From NCBI RefSeq assembly GCF_014230055.1, contig NZ_JACHVA010000089.1:1-55911 (forward strand): a stretch of DNA of 55,911 nucleotides, read 5' to 3'. Origin of the DNA: Puniceicoccus vermicola. Lineage in GTDB: Bacteria; Verrucomicrobiota; Verrucomicrobiia; Opitutales; Puniceicoccaceae. The stretch's first letter is position 1; each line of letters opens with the position of its first letter. Shown in pieces: positions 7,649 through 15,638 of the stretch. The notes beneath the pieces are model-generated. The model was not told where the DNA came from, did not search any database, and saw only the letters and a program-made list of their open reading frames with translations. A program made the position numbers and the translations under genes.

Positions 7649-8236
7649 ATGGAACGGGTGCGTGTCATCATCGGTCTCGGGAATCCCGGGGAAGAATACC
7701 GAAAGACACGTCACAATGTCGGGTTTCTGGCATTGGACCAGATCGCGGCGGCCAGTGGAAGCCCTTGGGTGTGGGAACGCCGGTTTCAGGCTGATACCGC
7801 TCTCGTTGAGTTTGGTCTGCATCCGGTCCTCTTGGTTAAGCCGCGTACCTTCGTCAATCGATCGGGGGAAACGGCGGCTTCATTGGCGCGGTATTATCGC
7901 TATCCTGCCGAACGGTTTTGTGCGGTCTACGACGACATCACCCTCGATCCAGGGCGGGTTAAACTCTCGGCCGCTGGCAGTGCTGGCGGGCATAATGGGG
8001 TCAGTGACCTCATGAACCGCTTGGGATCGGGATTTTACCGCATGCGGATTGGGATCGGCGCCAAACGTCATCGGCAGATGGATCTTAAGGATTGGGTCCT
8101 TGGAAAGATTTCTTCCGTAGAGGAAGAGAAGCTGGCAGAAGCGTATACGACTACGCATCTCGGCCTTGAATTACTCGTTGCCCAGGGAATCGAACGGGCG
8201 ATGAATCAAATTAACACGAAAAGCAAAGCATCATGA
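7649..8236 (+). CDS. pth: Peptidyl-tRNA hydrolase
   Basis: At 195 residues this is the expected size for Pth. Visible motifs are IIGLGNPGEEYRKTRHNVGF with the catalytic His, the NRSGE loop, VYDDITLDPGRVKL with the catalytic Asp, and SAGGHNGVSDLM. It recycles peptidyl-tRNA released from stalled ribosomes. Its end overlaps the rpsF start by 4 nt (ATGA), pointing to translational coupling. Confidence 0.96.
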   Translation: MERVRVIIGLGNPGEEYRKTRHNVGFLALDQIAAASGSPWVWERRFQADTALVEFGLHPVLLVKPRTFVNRSGETAASLARYYRYPAERFCAVYDDITLDPGRVKLSAAGSAGGHNGVSDLMNRLGSGFYRMRIGIGAKRHRQMDLKDWVLGKISSVEEEKLAEAYTTTHLGLELLVAQGIERAMNQINTKSKAS

Positions 8237-8532
8237 TCAAGCAAACCAGCCGGAACTACCGGGCCACCTTTGTTCTCGACACCCGTGGCGTTGAGTCATC
8301 CGTGGAAGAACTCACCGAAACCTACTCGAAAGTGATCGAGGAAGTCTCCGGTAAGGTCGAGTCGGTCAAAAACCTCGGCAGCAAAGATTTCGCACGCAAG
8401 GCTGCTAACGGCCTTCCCTCCGGAATCTTCGTGCAGTACGAATTCATCGCTCCGGCGACCGCTCCCGAAGAGATTCAGGAAAAGGTCCGCCTTGACCGTA
8501 AGGTCAATCGAGTCATGGTGGAACACGCCTAA
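8233..8532 (+). CDS. rpsF: 30S ribosomal protein S6
   Basis: This 99-residue protein has the S6 ferredoxin-like fold pattern: YRATFVLDTRG, an amphipathic helix, VKNLGSKDFARKAANGLPSG, YEFIAPA and a C-terminal helix ending VNRVMVEHA. It starts inside the pth stop and precedes ssb, the widespread rpsF-ssb pairing; rpsR is absent here. Confidence 0.93.
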   Translation: MIKQTSRNYRATFVLDTRGVESSVEELTETYSKVIEEVSGKVESVKNLGSKDFARKAANGLPSGIFVQYEFIAPATAPEEIQEKVRLDRKVNRVMVEHA

Positions 8533-8571
8533 GAGCGTCTCCTCCACTCGAACCTTCACTACCTTTTCACC

Positions 8572-9030
8572 ATGGCTTCCTACAACCGCGTCATTCTAAT
8601 CGGAAATCTCACCCGCGATCCCGAGGTGCGTTTCGCGAGTGGGAACAATGCCATCTGCAAGTTTGGTCTCGCGGTCTCGCGGAACTACACGACGCGGGAT
8701 GGTGAAAAACGCGAGGAAACCACTTTCGTCGACATCGATGCTTTCGGCAAGGTAGGCGAGATCCTCGGTAAGTACCTGTCGAAGGGGCGGCCCGTCATGA
8801 TTGAGGGGCGTCTCCAACTCGACACCTGGGAAAACAAAGAGGGCGAGAAGCGCTCCAAGCTCAAGGTCGTCTGCGAAAACTTCCAGTTCCTCGGCTCCGG
8901 TCGGGGAGGTGATGAAGAAGGCAGCGGCGGCGGTGGTTATACCCGCAGCTCTCCTCCTCCCCGAGAAAGCTCTTCACGGTCCGGCGGCGGCCCGGCTGAA
9001 GATTTTGATGACGAAGACATTCCCTTTTAA
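8572..9030 (+). CDS. ssb: Single-stranded DNA-binding protein
   Basis: The 152-residue protein has an OB-fold of about 110 residues (MASYNRVILIGNLTRDPEVR, RPVMIEGRLQLDTWENKEG). A Gly/Ser/Pro-rich linker follows, then the acidic C-terminal tip DFDDEDIPF, which recruits replication and repair partners. Confidence 0.96.
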   Translation: MASYNRVILIGNLTRDPEVRFASGNNAICKFGLAVSRNYTTRDGEKREETTFVDIDAFGKVGEILGKYLSKGRPVMIEGRLQLDTWENKEGEKRSKLKVVCENFQFLGSGRGGDEEGSGGGGYTRSSPPPRESSSRSGGGPAEDFDDEDIPF

Positions 9031-9048
9031 CCTTTAATTTTCAAGACA

Positions 9049-9516
9049 ATGGCACAATCAGAAGTTCTCCTCCTCCAGCCCGTCACCAACATCGGTGGCG
9101 AAGGCGAAAAAGTTAGTGTAAAAGCCGGCTACGCCCGCAATTTCCTCGTTCCTCGTGGTCTCGCGATTCCCGCAACCCGTTCGAACGAACGTCAGATCGA
9201 ATCTCTCCGCAAGCGTCGCGCCGAGCGTGAAGCCAAGGAGCTCGCCGAAGCCCAAGAGCTGATGAGCAAGCTGCAAGGTCTGAGCCTCGTCATCGTTGTG
9301 AAAACCGGCGAAGGCGGCAAAATGTTCGGTGCTGTCACCAGCCAGGACATCCTCGCGAAGATCGCTGAAAACGGGATCGAAGTCGACCGTAAGCAGGTCC
9401 ACATTCCCGCTCCGATCAAGAGCATCGGCGACCACTCTGTGGAAGTGAAGCTTCACCCTGAAGTTCAGGGCGAACTCCGCCTCGAGGTCGTTTCGGAAAA
9501 CCCGATCGAAGACTGA
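9049..9516 (+). CDS. rplI: 50S ribosomal protein L9
   Basis: At 155 residues, with the N-terminal L9 motif VKAGYARNFLVPRGLAIPAT, a long connecting helix rich in Arg/Glu (about residues 42-75) and the C-terminal rRNA-binding domain (GGKMFGAVTSQDI and VEVKLHPEV), this is an ordinary L9. It starts 18 nt after ssb and is the last gene before a 911-nt gap. Confidence 0.96.
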   Translation: MAQSEVLLLQPVTNIGGEGEKVSVKAGYARNFLVPRGLAIPATRSNERQIESLRKRRAEREAKELAEAQELMSKLQGLSLVIVVKTGEGGKMFGAVTSQDILAKIAENGIEVDRKQVHIPAPIKSIGDHSVEVKLHPEVQGELRLEVVSENPIED

Positions 9517-10427
9517 GTCAACTTTTCCCCGCCGCAGCGCAGAGAAACGACCGCTCCTCCCGTGCCCGCTCCGGCGGCGCAAAGGCGAGCAGAACTCCTT
9601 CCTCTCCGCCGCAGTGTCGGGAACCCTTTTATCCGGAAGCCGCTTTGAGCGGCTTTCGGTGTGTCTGGAGGGTAGCGGCCATGGCCTCATGGCTCATCTC
9701 GTCGAGCCTGCCATGGTTTCACGGCCCATCTATTGCTCGGTTTGTTTCGGATTTCATTGGGGATGCGGGTTGGACGAATCCGTTAAGGACCCGTCCGCGC
9801 CCCCAAGCTCCCCACCGGATGGCTCTGGACCTCTCCGCCTACGAGCATATCCTTCCACACAAATTCCTAGACTAACGTTTTCCTGTAAGAGTATGTCTAA
9901 AATGGAGCGCGGAATTCATTCCGCCCCGTCAGATTGGCTGCGCATGAAAAGTTACCCTCAGGATCTAAGGCGAAAGGCCTGAGTGGCATGCGGGCCGGAA
10001 TGAATTCCGCGCTCCCATGTTCTTGCGTTTGCGAAACCGCCCAGAGCCATAGGCTTGTGTGTAAGAATATACCTACGAGTAGAAGGGGAATCCGTCTATT
10101 GATCGAGACTCCTCCCTTGCTTGTTTAAACCTTGAGCTTGTCGATAGGCAGGGGAGGGGGACCCCCGACGATTTCGGGGGTGGAGCGGTGCTGACCCAGT
10201 TATAATTTGCCAATAATTCTCTTAAATCGTCTTCAACCAGTGCCATTCGGGCCAACCCGCTCTACCTTCCGTTCGCCGATGGAGCCCTCGATGAGAGCTC
10301 TGTGAAGAACTTTTCGCTGGAGAGGATGAATCAGGCTGGAACTGAGGCGGACTTGGCGTAATCCTTCCGATCCACTGAATTTGGCCGGGGAGTTTTTGAA
10401 AATTTCTCCCGGCATTGGAAACACAGA
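9517..10427. other. Long non-coding gap between rplI and dnaB with hairpins
   Basis: No convincing gene is seen in these 911 nt; open frames look random. A stem AAGCCGC/GCGGCTT near 9637-9656 may mark the end of the rplI transcript but lacks a T run. Other structures are the 20-bp inverted repeat at 9904-10015, a hairpin built on ACCCCCGA/TCGGGGGT at about 10158-10180, and an imperfect stem (GCCGGGGA/TCTCCCGGC, about 10383-10414) immediately before the dnaB start. Confidence 0.5.
9904..10015. repeat. Perfect 20-bp inverted repeat with 72-nt spacer
   Basis: The left arm 9904-9923 begins GGAGCGCGGAATTC and the right arm 9996-10015 is its exact reverse complement. Each arm contains the internal palindrome GGAATTCATTCC-like core. 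Two such arms around a short spacer recall bacterial interspersed mosaic or miniature elements mobilised by RAYT transposases, and a RAYT gene is at 19909-20865. Confidence 0.75.
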
Positions 10428-11873
10428 ATGGCTAAAGAATTTCAAAAGAAACGACGTTTTCGTGACCAGTCCCGCGACGGGGATGCCGATGAGGCGATGC
10501 TGAACCGGAGGCTCCCTCACAGCATTGAGGCCGAGAGGGCTCTCCTCGCGGCCTGTATGCGTGAGAACTCGGCCGAGGTGATCACGGATTGTATTAATGG
10601 GAAGATCAACGCGGAGTCGTTCTTCCGCCCGGCGCACCGCAATGTATTCGCCGCACTCCTCGATCTCAACGACCAGGGGAGGGAGGTCGACGAAATCACC
10701 GTCGAAGAAAAGCTGAACTCTATGGGTCTCTTGGAAGAGACCGGGGGCCGCGCTTACATTAATGAGATCTCCGAGTCAGTGGGATCGACCGCCTTCGCGA
10801 CGAACTGGATTGAGATCGTTAAGGAGAAGGCTCTCTTGCGTCAGCTGATCCGGCTCTCGAATCAGACGGTCGAGAAGTGCTATGAGGGGCAGGACGACAT
10901 TACGACCTTCCTCTCCGAGGTGGAGGCCGAGATTTACCGGATCGGAGAATCGCAGGTGGCCGACTCCGCGCAGAAGATCGGGAAGCCTCTGGATAAGGTG
11001 ATCAAGATGATCAACGATATACTCGCCAAGCGCCATACCAGCTATGGAACGCGAACCGGGTTCCTCGATCTTGACCGGATGACTTTCGGATTTCACCCAG
11101 GGGAAATGATCGTGCTTGCGGCCCGTCCGTCGGTCGGGAAAACCAGTTTCGCTATGAACATTGCGGAGAACGTCTCGATTCCCGGGCCGAACAACCCCGA
11201 TCCGAAGGCGATTCTCGTCTTCAGTCTCGAAATGAGTTCCGAGAGTTTGGCCCAACGTGTCCTTTGCAGCCGCGCCGGGGTGAACATGAACAAATTGCGC
11301 GACGGTTTCTCCACTCGGGAGGAACAGCAGGCGATCGTTGAGGCCGCTGGCGAGATCAAGAAGGCCGACATCATTGTCGATGACCAGGGCAGCTTGAACA
11401 TTCTTGAAGTGCGGGCGAAAGCGCGTCGCGTCTCTTCCCGCTACAAACTGGGTCTGATCGTGGTCGACTACCTGCAGCTGATCGCCGGGATGGATAACCG
11501 GGCTTCCCGTGAGAATCAGATTGCTGAAATCTCCCGAGGCATGAAGTCGATGGCCAAGGAATTGGAGGTTCCGGTGCTCGTTCTCAGTCAGCTTAATCGT
11601 GAGAGTGAGAAGGAGAAGCGCGAGCCGCGGATGTCCGACCTCCGTGAGTCCGGAGCGATTGAGCAGGATGCTGACGTGGTCCTCCTCTTGCACCGTCCGC
11701 GCAGCGACGACCAGGAAGAGAACCAGCGCGCGGAAGATGTCGAGAAGATCGGCCTCATTCTCGCCAAACAAAGAAACGGTCCTACGGGATCCGTCGACTT
11801 GGCCTTCCTCCGGAAATACACCCGCTTCGCAAACTACACCGAAGAATCGCCAGTTGGCGGCGGGTTTGGTTGA
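10428..11873 (+). CDS. dnaB: Replicative DNA helicase DnaB
   Basis: The 481-residue protein has the DnaB N-terminal domain (LPHSIEAERALLAACM to about residue 130), a linker, and the RecA-like ATPase: Walker A ARPSVGKTSFAMNIAEN near residue 233, LVFSLEMSSESLAQR, Walker B LIVVDYLQLI and DLRESGAIEQDADVV. It unwinds DNA at the replication fork. There is no intein. The N-terminal basic stretch (KEFQKKRRFRDQSRDG) is a little longer than usual. Confidence 0.96.
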   Translation: MAKEFQKKRRFRDQSRDGDADEAMLNRRLPHSIEAERALLAACMRENSAEVITDCINGKINAESFFRPAHRNVFAALLDLNDQGREVDEITVEEKLNSMGLLEETGGRAYINEISESVGSTAFATNWIEIVKEKALLRQLIRLSNQTVEKCYEGQDDITTFLSEVEAEIYRIGESQVADSAQKIGKPLDKVIKMINDILAKRHTSYGTRTGFLDLDRMTFGFHPGEMIVLAARPSVGKTSFAMNIAENVSIPGPNNPDPKAILVFSLEMSSESLAQRVLCSRAGVNMNKLRDGFSTREEQQAIVEAAGEIKKADIIVDDQGSLNILEVRAKARRVSSRYKLGLIVVDYLQLIAGMDNRASRENQIAEISRGMKSMAKELEVPVLVLSQLNRESEKEKREPRMSDLRESGAIEQDADVVLLLHRPRSDDQEENQRAEDVEKIGLILAKQRNGPTGSVDLAFLRKYTRFANYTEESPVGGGFG

Positions 11874-11878
11874 GCCGG

Positions 11879-12088
11879 TTGAGTCGGTGAGCGGTGAGTC
11901 AGTAGTCGGTAGTCAGTAGTCGGTGAGTCAGTAGTCGGTAGTCAGTAGTCGGTAGTCGGTAGTCAGTAGTCGGTAGTCGGTAGTCAGTAGTCGGTAGTCG
12001 GTAGTCAGTAGTCGGTAGTCAGTAGTCGGTAGTCGGTAGTCGGTGATCGGTGGTCAGTGATCCGTGGTCGGTGATCGGTAATCCGTGA
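11879..12088. repeat. Heptanucleotide tandem array AGTCRGT, about 30 units
   Basis: From just after the dnaB stop, 7-nt units AGTCGGT and AGTCAGT follow each other, mostly in alternating or 1:2 order, with a few insertions of G. It decays at the right end into GATCGGT/GATCCGT variants. The period of seven is not a codon multiple and no frame is open across it. It lies between the convergent ends of dnaB and the L,D-transpeptidase gene. Confidence 0.92.
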
Positions 12089-12218
12089 GGCGGATTTTTC
12101 GTACCGTGCAGCTTTAGCAAACGGATCCTGCCTCTCCGCCGTCCCCGTTCGACTTTAGTCGTGCGGTCTGGTCCTCCTTAGTCTTGAAGGTCCGCCTGAG
12201 ATCTCAAGCGGAGACCAT

Positions 12219-12770
12219 TTACGCGCAGATCATTACTTTCGAGCCGAGATCGACCGCATTGAAGAGCTCCTCCATATCTCTGTTCGAGAGGAGGACGCAC
12301 CCTGCACTGGCGGGATGGCCCAGCTGATCCTCGTGATTCGTGCCGTGAATGTAGACGTAGCGGTCGTAGGTGTCGACTCCGGGGCCGCTGTTGATCCCGT
12401 CCTCAAGGCCGCGGAGACGGAGGATCCGGGTGGTGATTAGATTCTTTTGCTGCTCTTCCTCCGATTCCTCCCAGTAGAGTTTGCCGGTCGAAACTCTGCC
12501 GCGGAAGACGGTCCCTCGCGGTTCACCTTCGCCGATCAGGTCCACGATTTCATGAAGACCATTGGGAGTGCCGAGAGAATTTTCCACGCAGGAGGGCGGA
12601 TTTTTCGAAGTTGAGATGACAAACGATTTGCGCAATGCCCCGTCCTGATAGAGGTCGAGCGCTTGTCGGGCGATGCTTACGGTCAACGAAATCGGTGTGG
12701 GGGTCGTTGACAGGTCGAGGCACTTGTCGATAAGAATGGAGAAATCTTTAGTATCGGGAGATGAATTCAT
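12219..12770 (-). CDS. L,D-transpeptidase (YkuD domain), no signal peptide
   Basis: Starting from the ATG at 12770 the product has 183 residues. The YkuD catalytic region is clear: YVYIHGTNHEDQLGHPASAG with His, followed by SAGCVLLSN with the nucleophilic Cys near residue 164. An upstream part (SFVISTSKNPPSC, LGTPNGLHEI) is typical of the ErfK/YbiS/YcfS/YnhG group. Family members cross-link peptidoglycan through 3-3 bonds or anchor lipoproteins. No export signal is apparent at either possible start, which is odd for a cell-wall enzyme. Its start codon overlaps that of the divergent asd gene. Confidence 0.82.
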   Translation of the reverse strand: MNSSPDTKDFSILIDKCLDLSTTPTPISLTVSIARQALDLYQDGALRKSFVISTSKNPPSCVENSLGTPNGLHEIVDLIGEGEPRGTVFRGRVSTGKLYWEESEEEQQKNLITTRILRLRGLEDGINSGPGVDTYDRYVYIHGTNHEDQLGHPASAGCVLLSNRDMEELFNAVDLGSKVMICA

Positions 12771-13773
12771 GAGTGAAGGAAAGAGAATCGGAATAGTCGG
12801 AGCAACCGGAGCGGTTGGTCGTGAGTTGATGGAATTGCTGGAAGCACGGGATTTCCCGGTAGCTGAACTGCGTCTCCTCGCCTCGGCACGTTCGGTGGGG
12901 AAGGAGCTCACCTTTCGAGGAGAATCCATCGCGATTAAAGAGGCAAGACCGGAGGAATTCGCCGGGTTGGATTATCTTTTCCTGAGCGCGGGGGGAGACC
13001 GCTCTCTCGCCATGGCTCCAGCGGCTGTGGAAGCAGGAGCCGTCGTCATCGACAACAGTTCGGCCTTCCGGATGGATGACGAGGTGCCTTTGGTGGTTCC
13101 TGAGGTGAATCCCGAGGCGCTCCTCAATCATAAGGGGATCATCGCCAACCCGAATTGCTCGACGGCGATTACTCTCATGGGGGTAGCTCCGCTGCATCAG
13201 CGCTTCGGGTTGAAGCGGATGATTTGCTCGACCTATCAGGCGGTCTCCGGCGCAGGGGCGACGGGGATTACCGAACTCGAAGACGGCGTGCGCGCTTGGT
13301 CGGAGGGGAAGGACGCGAATCCTTCAACCTTCCCGCATCCGATTGCCTTTAACCTGATTCCTCACGTCGATAAGTTCCTCGAATCCGGCTATACGAAGGA
13401 AGAAGTGAAGATGCGGAATGAGAGTCGTAAGATTCTCTCGCTGCCGAGCCTACCAGTCTCCTGCACCTGCGTGCGGGTTCCGGTTTTCCGGGCGCACGCG
13501 ATCAGCATCTTCGCCGAGTTTGAGAAGCCCGTCGATGTCGCCGAAGCCCGAGCCGCAGTGGCTGCCTTTGACGGTGCCGAGTTGGTCGACGATCCGACAA
13601 ACCTCGAGTATCCCATGCCTCTCGGTTATTCGAGTAAGGTAGCCTGTGGCGTAGGACGCATTCGCAGGGACGAAGCCCTCGAAAACGGTTTGGCCTTCTG
13701 GGTCGTCGGTGACCAGCTCTGGAAGGGCGCCGCCCTCAATGCTCTCCAAATTGCTGAGCATTTGGTGCGGTAA
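12769..13773 (+). CDS. asd: Aspartate-semialdehyde dehydrogenase
   Basis: The 334-residue protein begins MSEGKRIGIVGATGAVGREL with the NADP Rossmann motif. It has the catalytic cysteine in NPNCSTAI, then STYQAVSGAGATGI, the HP-rich stretch HPIAFNLIPHVDKF, and the active-site His in CVRVPVFRAHAIS. It makes aspartate semialdehyde for lysine, threonine, methionine and diaminopimelate. Pairing with an L,D-transpeptidase that uses diaminopimelate residues is suggestive. A longer upstream start would run through the divergent gene. Confidence 0.95.
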   Translation: MSEGKRIGIVGATGAVGRELMELLEARDFPVAELRLLASARSVGKELTFRGESIAIKEARPEEFAGLDYLFLSAGGDRSLAMAPAAVEAGAVVIDNSSAFRMDDEVPLVVPEVNPEALLNHKGIIANPNCSTAITLMGVAPLHQRFGLKRMICSTYQAVSGAGATGITELEDGVRAWSEGKDANPSTFPHPIAFNLIPHVDKFLESGYTKEEVKMRNESRKILSLPSLPVSCTCVRVPVFRAHAISIFAEFEKPVDVAEARAAVAAFDGAELVDDPTNLEYPMPLGYSSKVACGVGRIRRDEALENGLAFWVVGDQLWKGAALNALQIAEHLVR

Positions 13774-14117
13774 GAGCAATCTTTCCTCTCCAAAGGAGGG
13801 CAGCAGCTGCGCCCACCACTTGGGTAGAAAACAATCGGGACTCTTCCTCGTGACCTTTCGAGCCCACGATTCCTGATCCGGCCGAGTGCGCATCCAGGCC
13901 TACGGGTAGCGCGAGAACTCATGCGAGAATAGGCAATCAAGGTAGCGAGAGCTTCCAGCTCTCGATTTGCAGTGGTGCGGCAAGTAGGGCAGTAGCTTCA
14001 GCTGCGCCCATCACGCTGCCCCTCAGCAACACTGCCCCTCAGCACCGTCGCCCCTCAGCGACACTGCCCCTCTGAACTCGTCCACCCTCGGCGGACTCCG
14101 CAAGCATGCCGCCAAAC
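13774..14117. repeat. Gap with hairpin and three 16-nt tandem repeats
   Basis: No gene is visible. A 7-bp hairpin CGAGAGC-TTCCA-GCTCTCG lies at 13946-13964. Three 16-nt units in register (CAGCAACACTGCCCCT 14024-14039, CAGCACCGTCGCCCCT 14040-14055, CAGCGACACTGCCCCT 14056-14071) follow. The stretch separates the convergent asd and TrmH-type genes. Confidence 0.7.
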
Positions 14118-14687
14118 CTAGGTCAGCCGCTGACGGACGGCTTCGTAGAGGCAAACTCCCGTGGAGACCGAAACATTCAGACAGTCGACAGAGCCTTGCA
14201 TGGGAATACTCACCCGATGATCCGAATTGTCGGCGATTTTCTTTCGAACGCCCCAGCCTTCGCTCCCGAGAATGATGCCGACGGGGCCGGTGAGATCGAC
14301 TTCGTAGAGGCTTTCTTCGGCCTCGTCTGCAGTCGCGACGAGACGAATTCCCATCTCTTGGAGATTGCGAAGGGTTTGGCTCAGGTTGCGAACCTGAAGA
14401 AAGGGGACATCTTCGGTGCCTCCGCAGGAGATGTCGCGAACCGTATCGGTGATCCCGCAAGCGCCTTTTTTGGGGGCGATCACAGCAGTCACGCCAGCGC
14501 CGGAACAGGTCCGGAGGCAGGCACCGAGATTGTGGGGATCCTGAACCCCGTCGAGGACGAGGACAAAGGGGTTCTCGGTCGATTCGAGCAGGCGGAATAG
14601 GTCTGGCTCGTCGACAAGATGCACGATGGCCGATCCCCGGTTGTAGCGTGGGGGTTTACGCAGTTTCTTGATCGAGTTTCTACCCAT
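14118..14687 (-). CDS. TrmH-family rRNA/tRNA 2'-O-methyltransferase (RlmB-like, short)
   Basis: The SPOUT motifs are intact: DPHNLGACLRTCSGAG (motif 1), GIILGSEGWGVRKK (motif 2) and IPMQGSVDCLNVSVSTGVCLYE (motif 3), which form the knotted AdoMet site. From MGRNSIKKLRKPPRYNRG the product has only 189 residues, whereas RlmB usually carries an extra L30e-like N-terminal substrate-binding domain; about 20 basic residues replace it here. RlmB methylates G2251 of 23S rRNA, but TrmH-like or other specificity is possible. It follows the ABC permease gene by 11 nt. Confidence 0.85.
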   Translation of the reverse strand: MGRNSIKKLRKPPRYNRGSAIVHLVDEPDLFRLLESTENPFVLVLDGVQDPHNLGACLRTCSGAGVTAVIAPKKGACGITDTVRDISCGGTEDVPFLQVRNLSQTLRNLQEMGIRLVATADEAEESLYEVDLTGPVGIILGSEGWGVRKKIADNSDHRVSIPMQGSVDCLNVSVSTGVCLYEAVRQRLT

Positions 14688-14698
14688 GGTTGGTGGAT

Positions 14699-15562
14699 CT
14701 AAGAGTGTTTGGCGGGTGGGCGCTGGAGGAGCAGACGAAGGGCCCCGTGACGGAATCCGAAGAGGTATGCCAGAAAAACGGCTCCTCCCAGCATGAGAAC
14801 GATGACGGCGCCGACCCGGAGGTCGAGCCAATAGGAAATGAAGACGGCGAGAACCGAGACAATGGCTCCGAGAAAGCCTCCGCCCCAGATGAGGGATTGA
14901 GGGCTTTTGGAAAACTGGAGCATTGCGGCAGCCGGTGCGACGAGCATCGCAACCGAGAGGATGCATCCCACGGCTTGGATCGAAACCACAAGCCCGAGGA
15001 TCACCAATCCGGTCAGTAGATAACCGAGACGGCGCACGGGGACACCTTGGCTCTCGGCGATGGTGGGTTCGAAAAGAAAGAGGAGGAGGGGGCGTGCCAA
15101 GGTGATCAATGTGATGAGGATCACTGCGGAGGCCCCGAATGACATCCAGAGATCGGGGTTGGAAAGGGCGAGGATGTTCCCGAAAAGCCAGTGCTCAAGC
15201 TCCATCGGGGTCGGGATTTGATCCAGAATGAGCAGCCCGCCCGCAAAGGCGGCGGTGTAGAGCACCGCGAGCGCGGAGTGGCTGTCGATCCGTGAGGTGC
15301 GCGCGACGAATACAGCCACGAGGCCAACGAGTAGGGCGGAGATCAGGGCTCCGATGAAGGCGGTTGCGGTGGTTAGTCCGGCGATGAGGATTGCGACGGC
15401 GATTCCCGGCAGCAGGGTGTGGGAGAGAGACCCCACCATGAGTGCGGATCGGCGCATGACGACATAGCCACTCAGGAATCCGTTGGTAAATCCCACGACG
15501 GCGGCCGTCCAGGCTGCGCGTTGGATGAATTCAAAGGAGAGTGGCTGGGAAAAGAAATCCAC
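14699..15562 (-). CDS. ABC-3 family metal (Zn/Mn) transporter permease, orphan
   Basis: The 287-residue hydrophobic protein with about eight membrane segments shows the ZnuB/MntB pattern: VMRRSALMVGSLSHTLLPGIA, the SHSALAVLYTAAFAGGLL-like region and GCILSVAMLVAPAAAM. It would form the channel of a zinc or manganese importer. Neither an ATPase nor a binding protein is adjacent, so partners must be encoded elsewhere. It is co-directional with, and nearly contiguous to, the TrmH-type gene. Confidence 0.87.
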   Translation of the reverse strand: MDFFSQPLSFEFIQRAAWTAAVVGFTNGFLSGYVVMRRSALMVGSLSHTLLPGIAVAILIAGLTTATAFIGALISALLVGLVAVFVARTSRIDSHSALAVLYTAAFAGGLLILDQIPTPMELEHWLFGNILALSNPDLWMSFGASAVILITLITLARPLLLFLFEPTIAESQGVPVRRLGYLLTGLVILGLVVSIQAVGCILSVAMLVAPAAAMLQFSKSPQSLIWGGGFLGAIVSVLAVFISYWLDLRVGAVIVLMLGGAVFLAYLFGFRHGALRLLLQRPPAKHS

Positions 15563-15638
15563 GAAAGGCGTCTACTACGAATTCGGGACGGGGGGAATCC
15601 TCAAAATCGCTGGGAGTAAAACCGGCGCAGAGAATTGA

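Noticed and set aside
9614-9982. 122-codon frame in the rplI-dnaB gap
   Set aside because: It has no plausible start context, runs into the inverted repeat arm and shows no recognisable motif.
11879-12088. CRISPR array
   Set aside because: The units are 7 nt, contiguous and without spacers, and no cas genes are near; it is a minisatellite.
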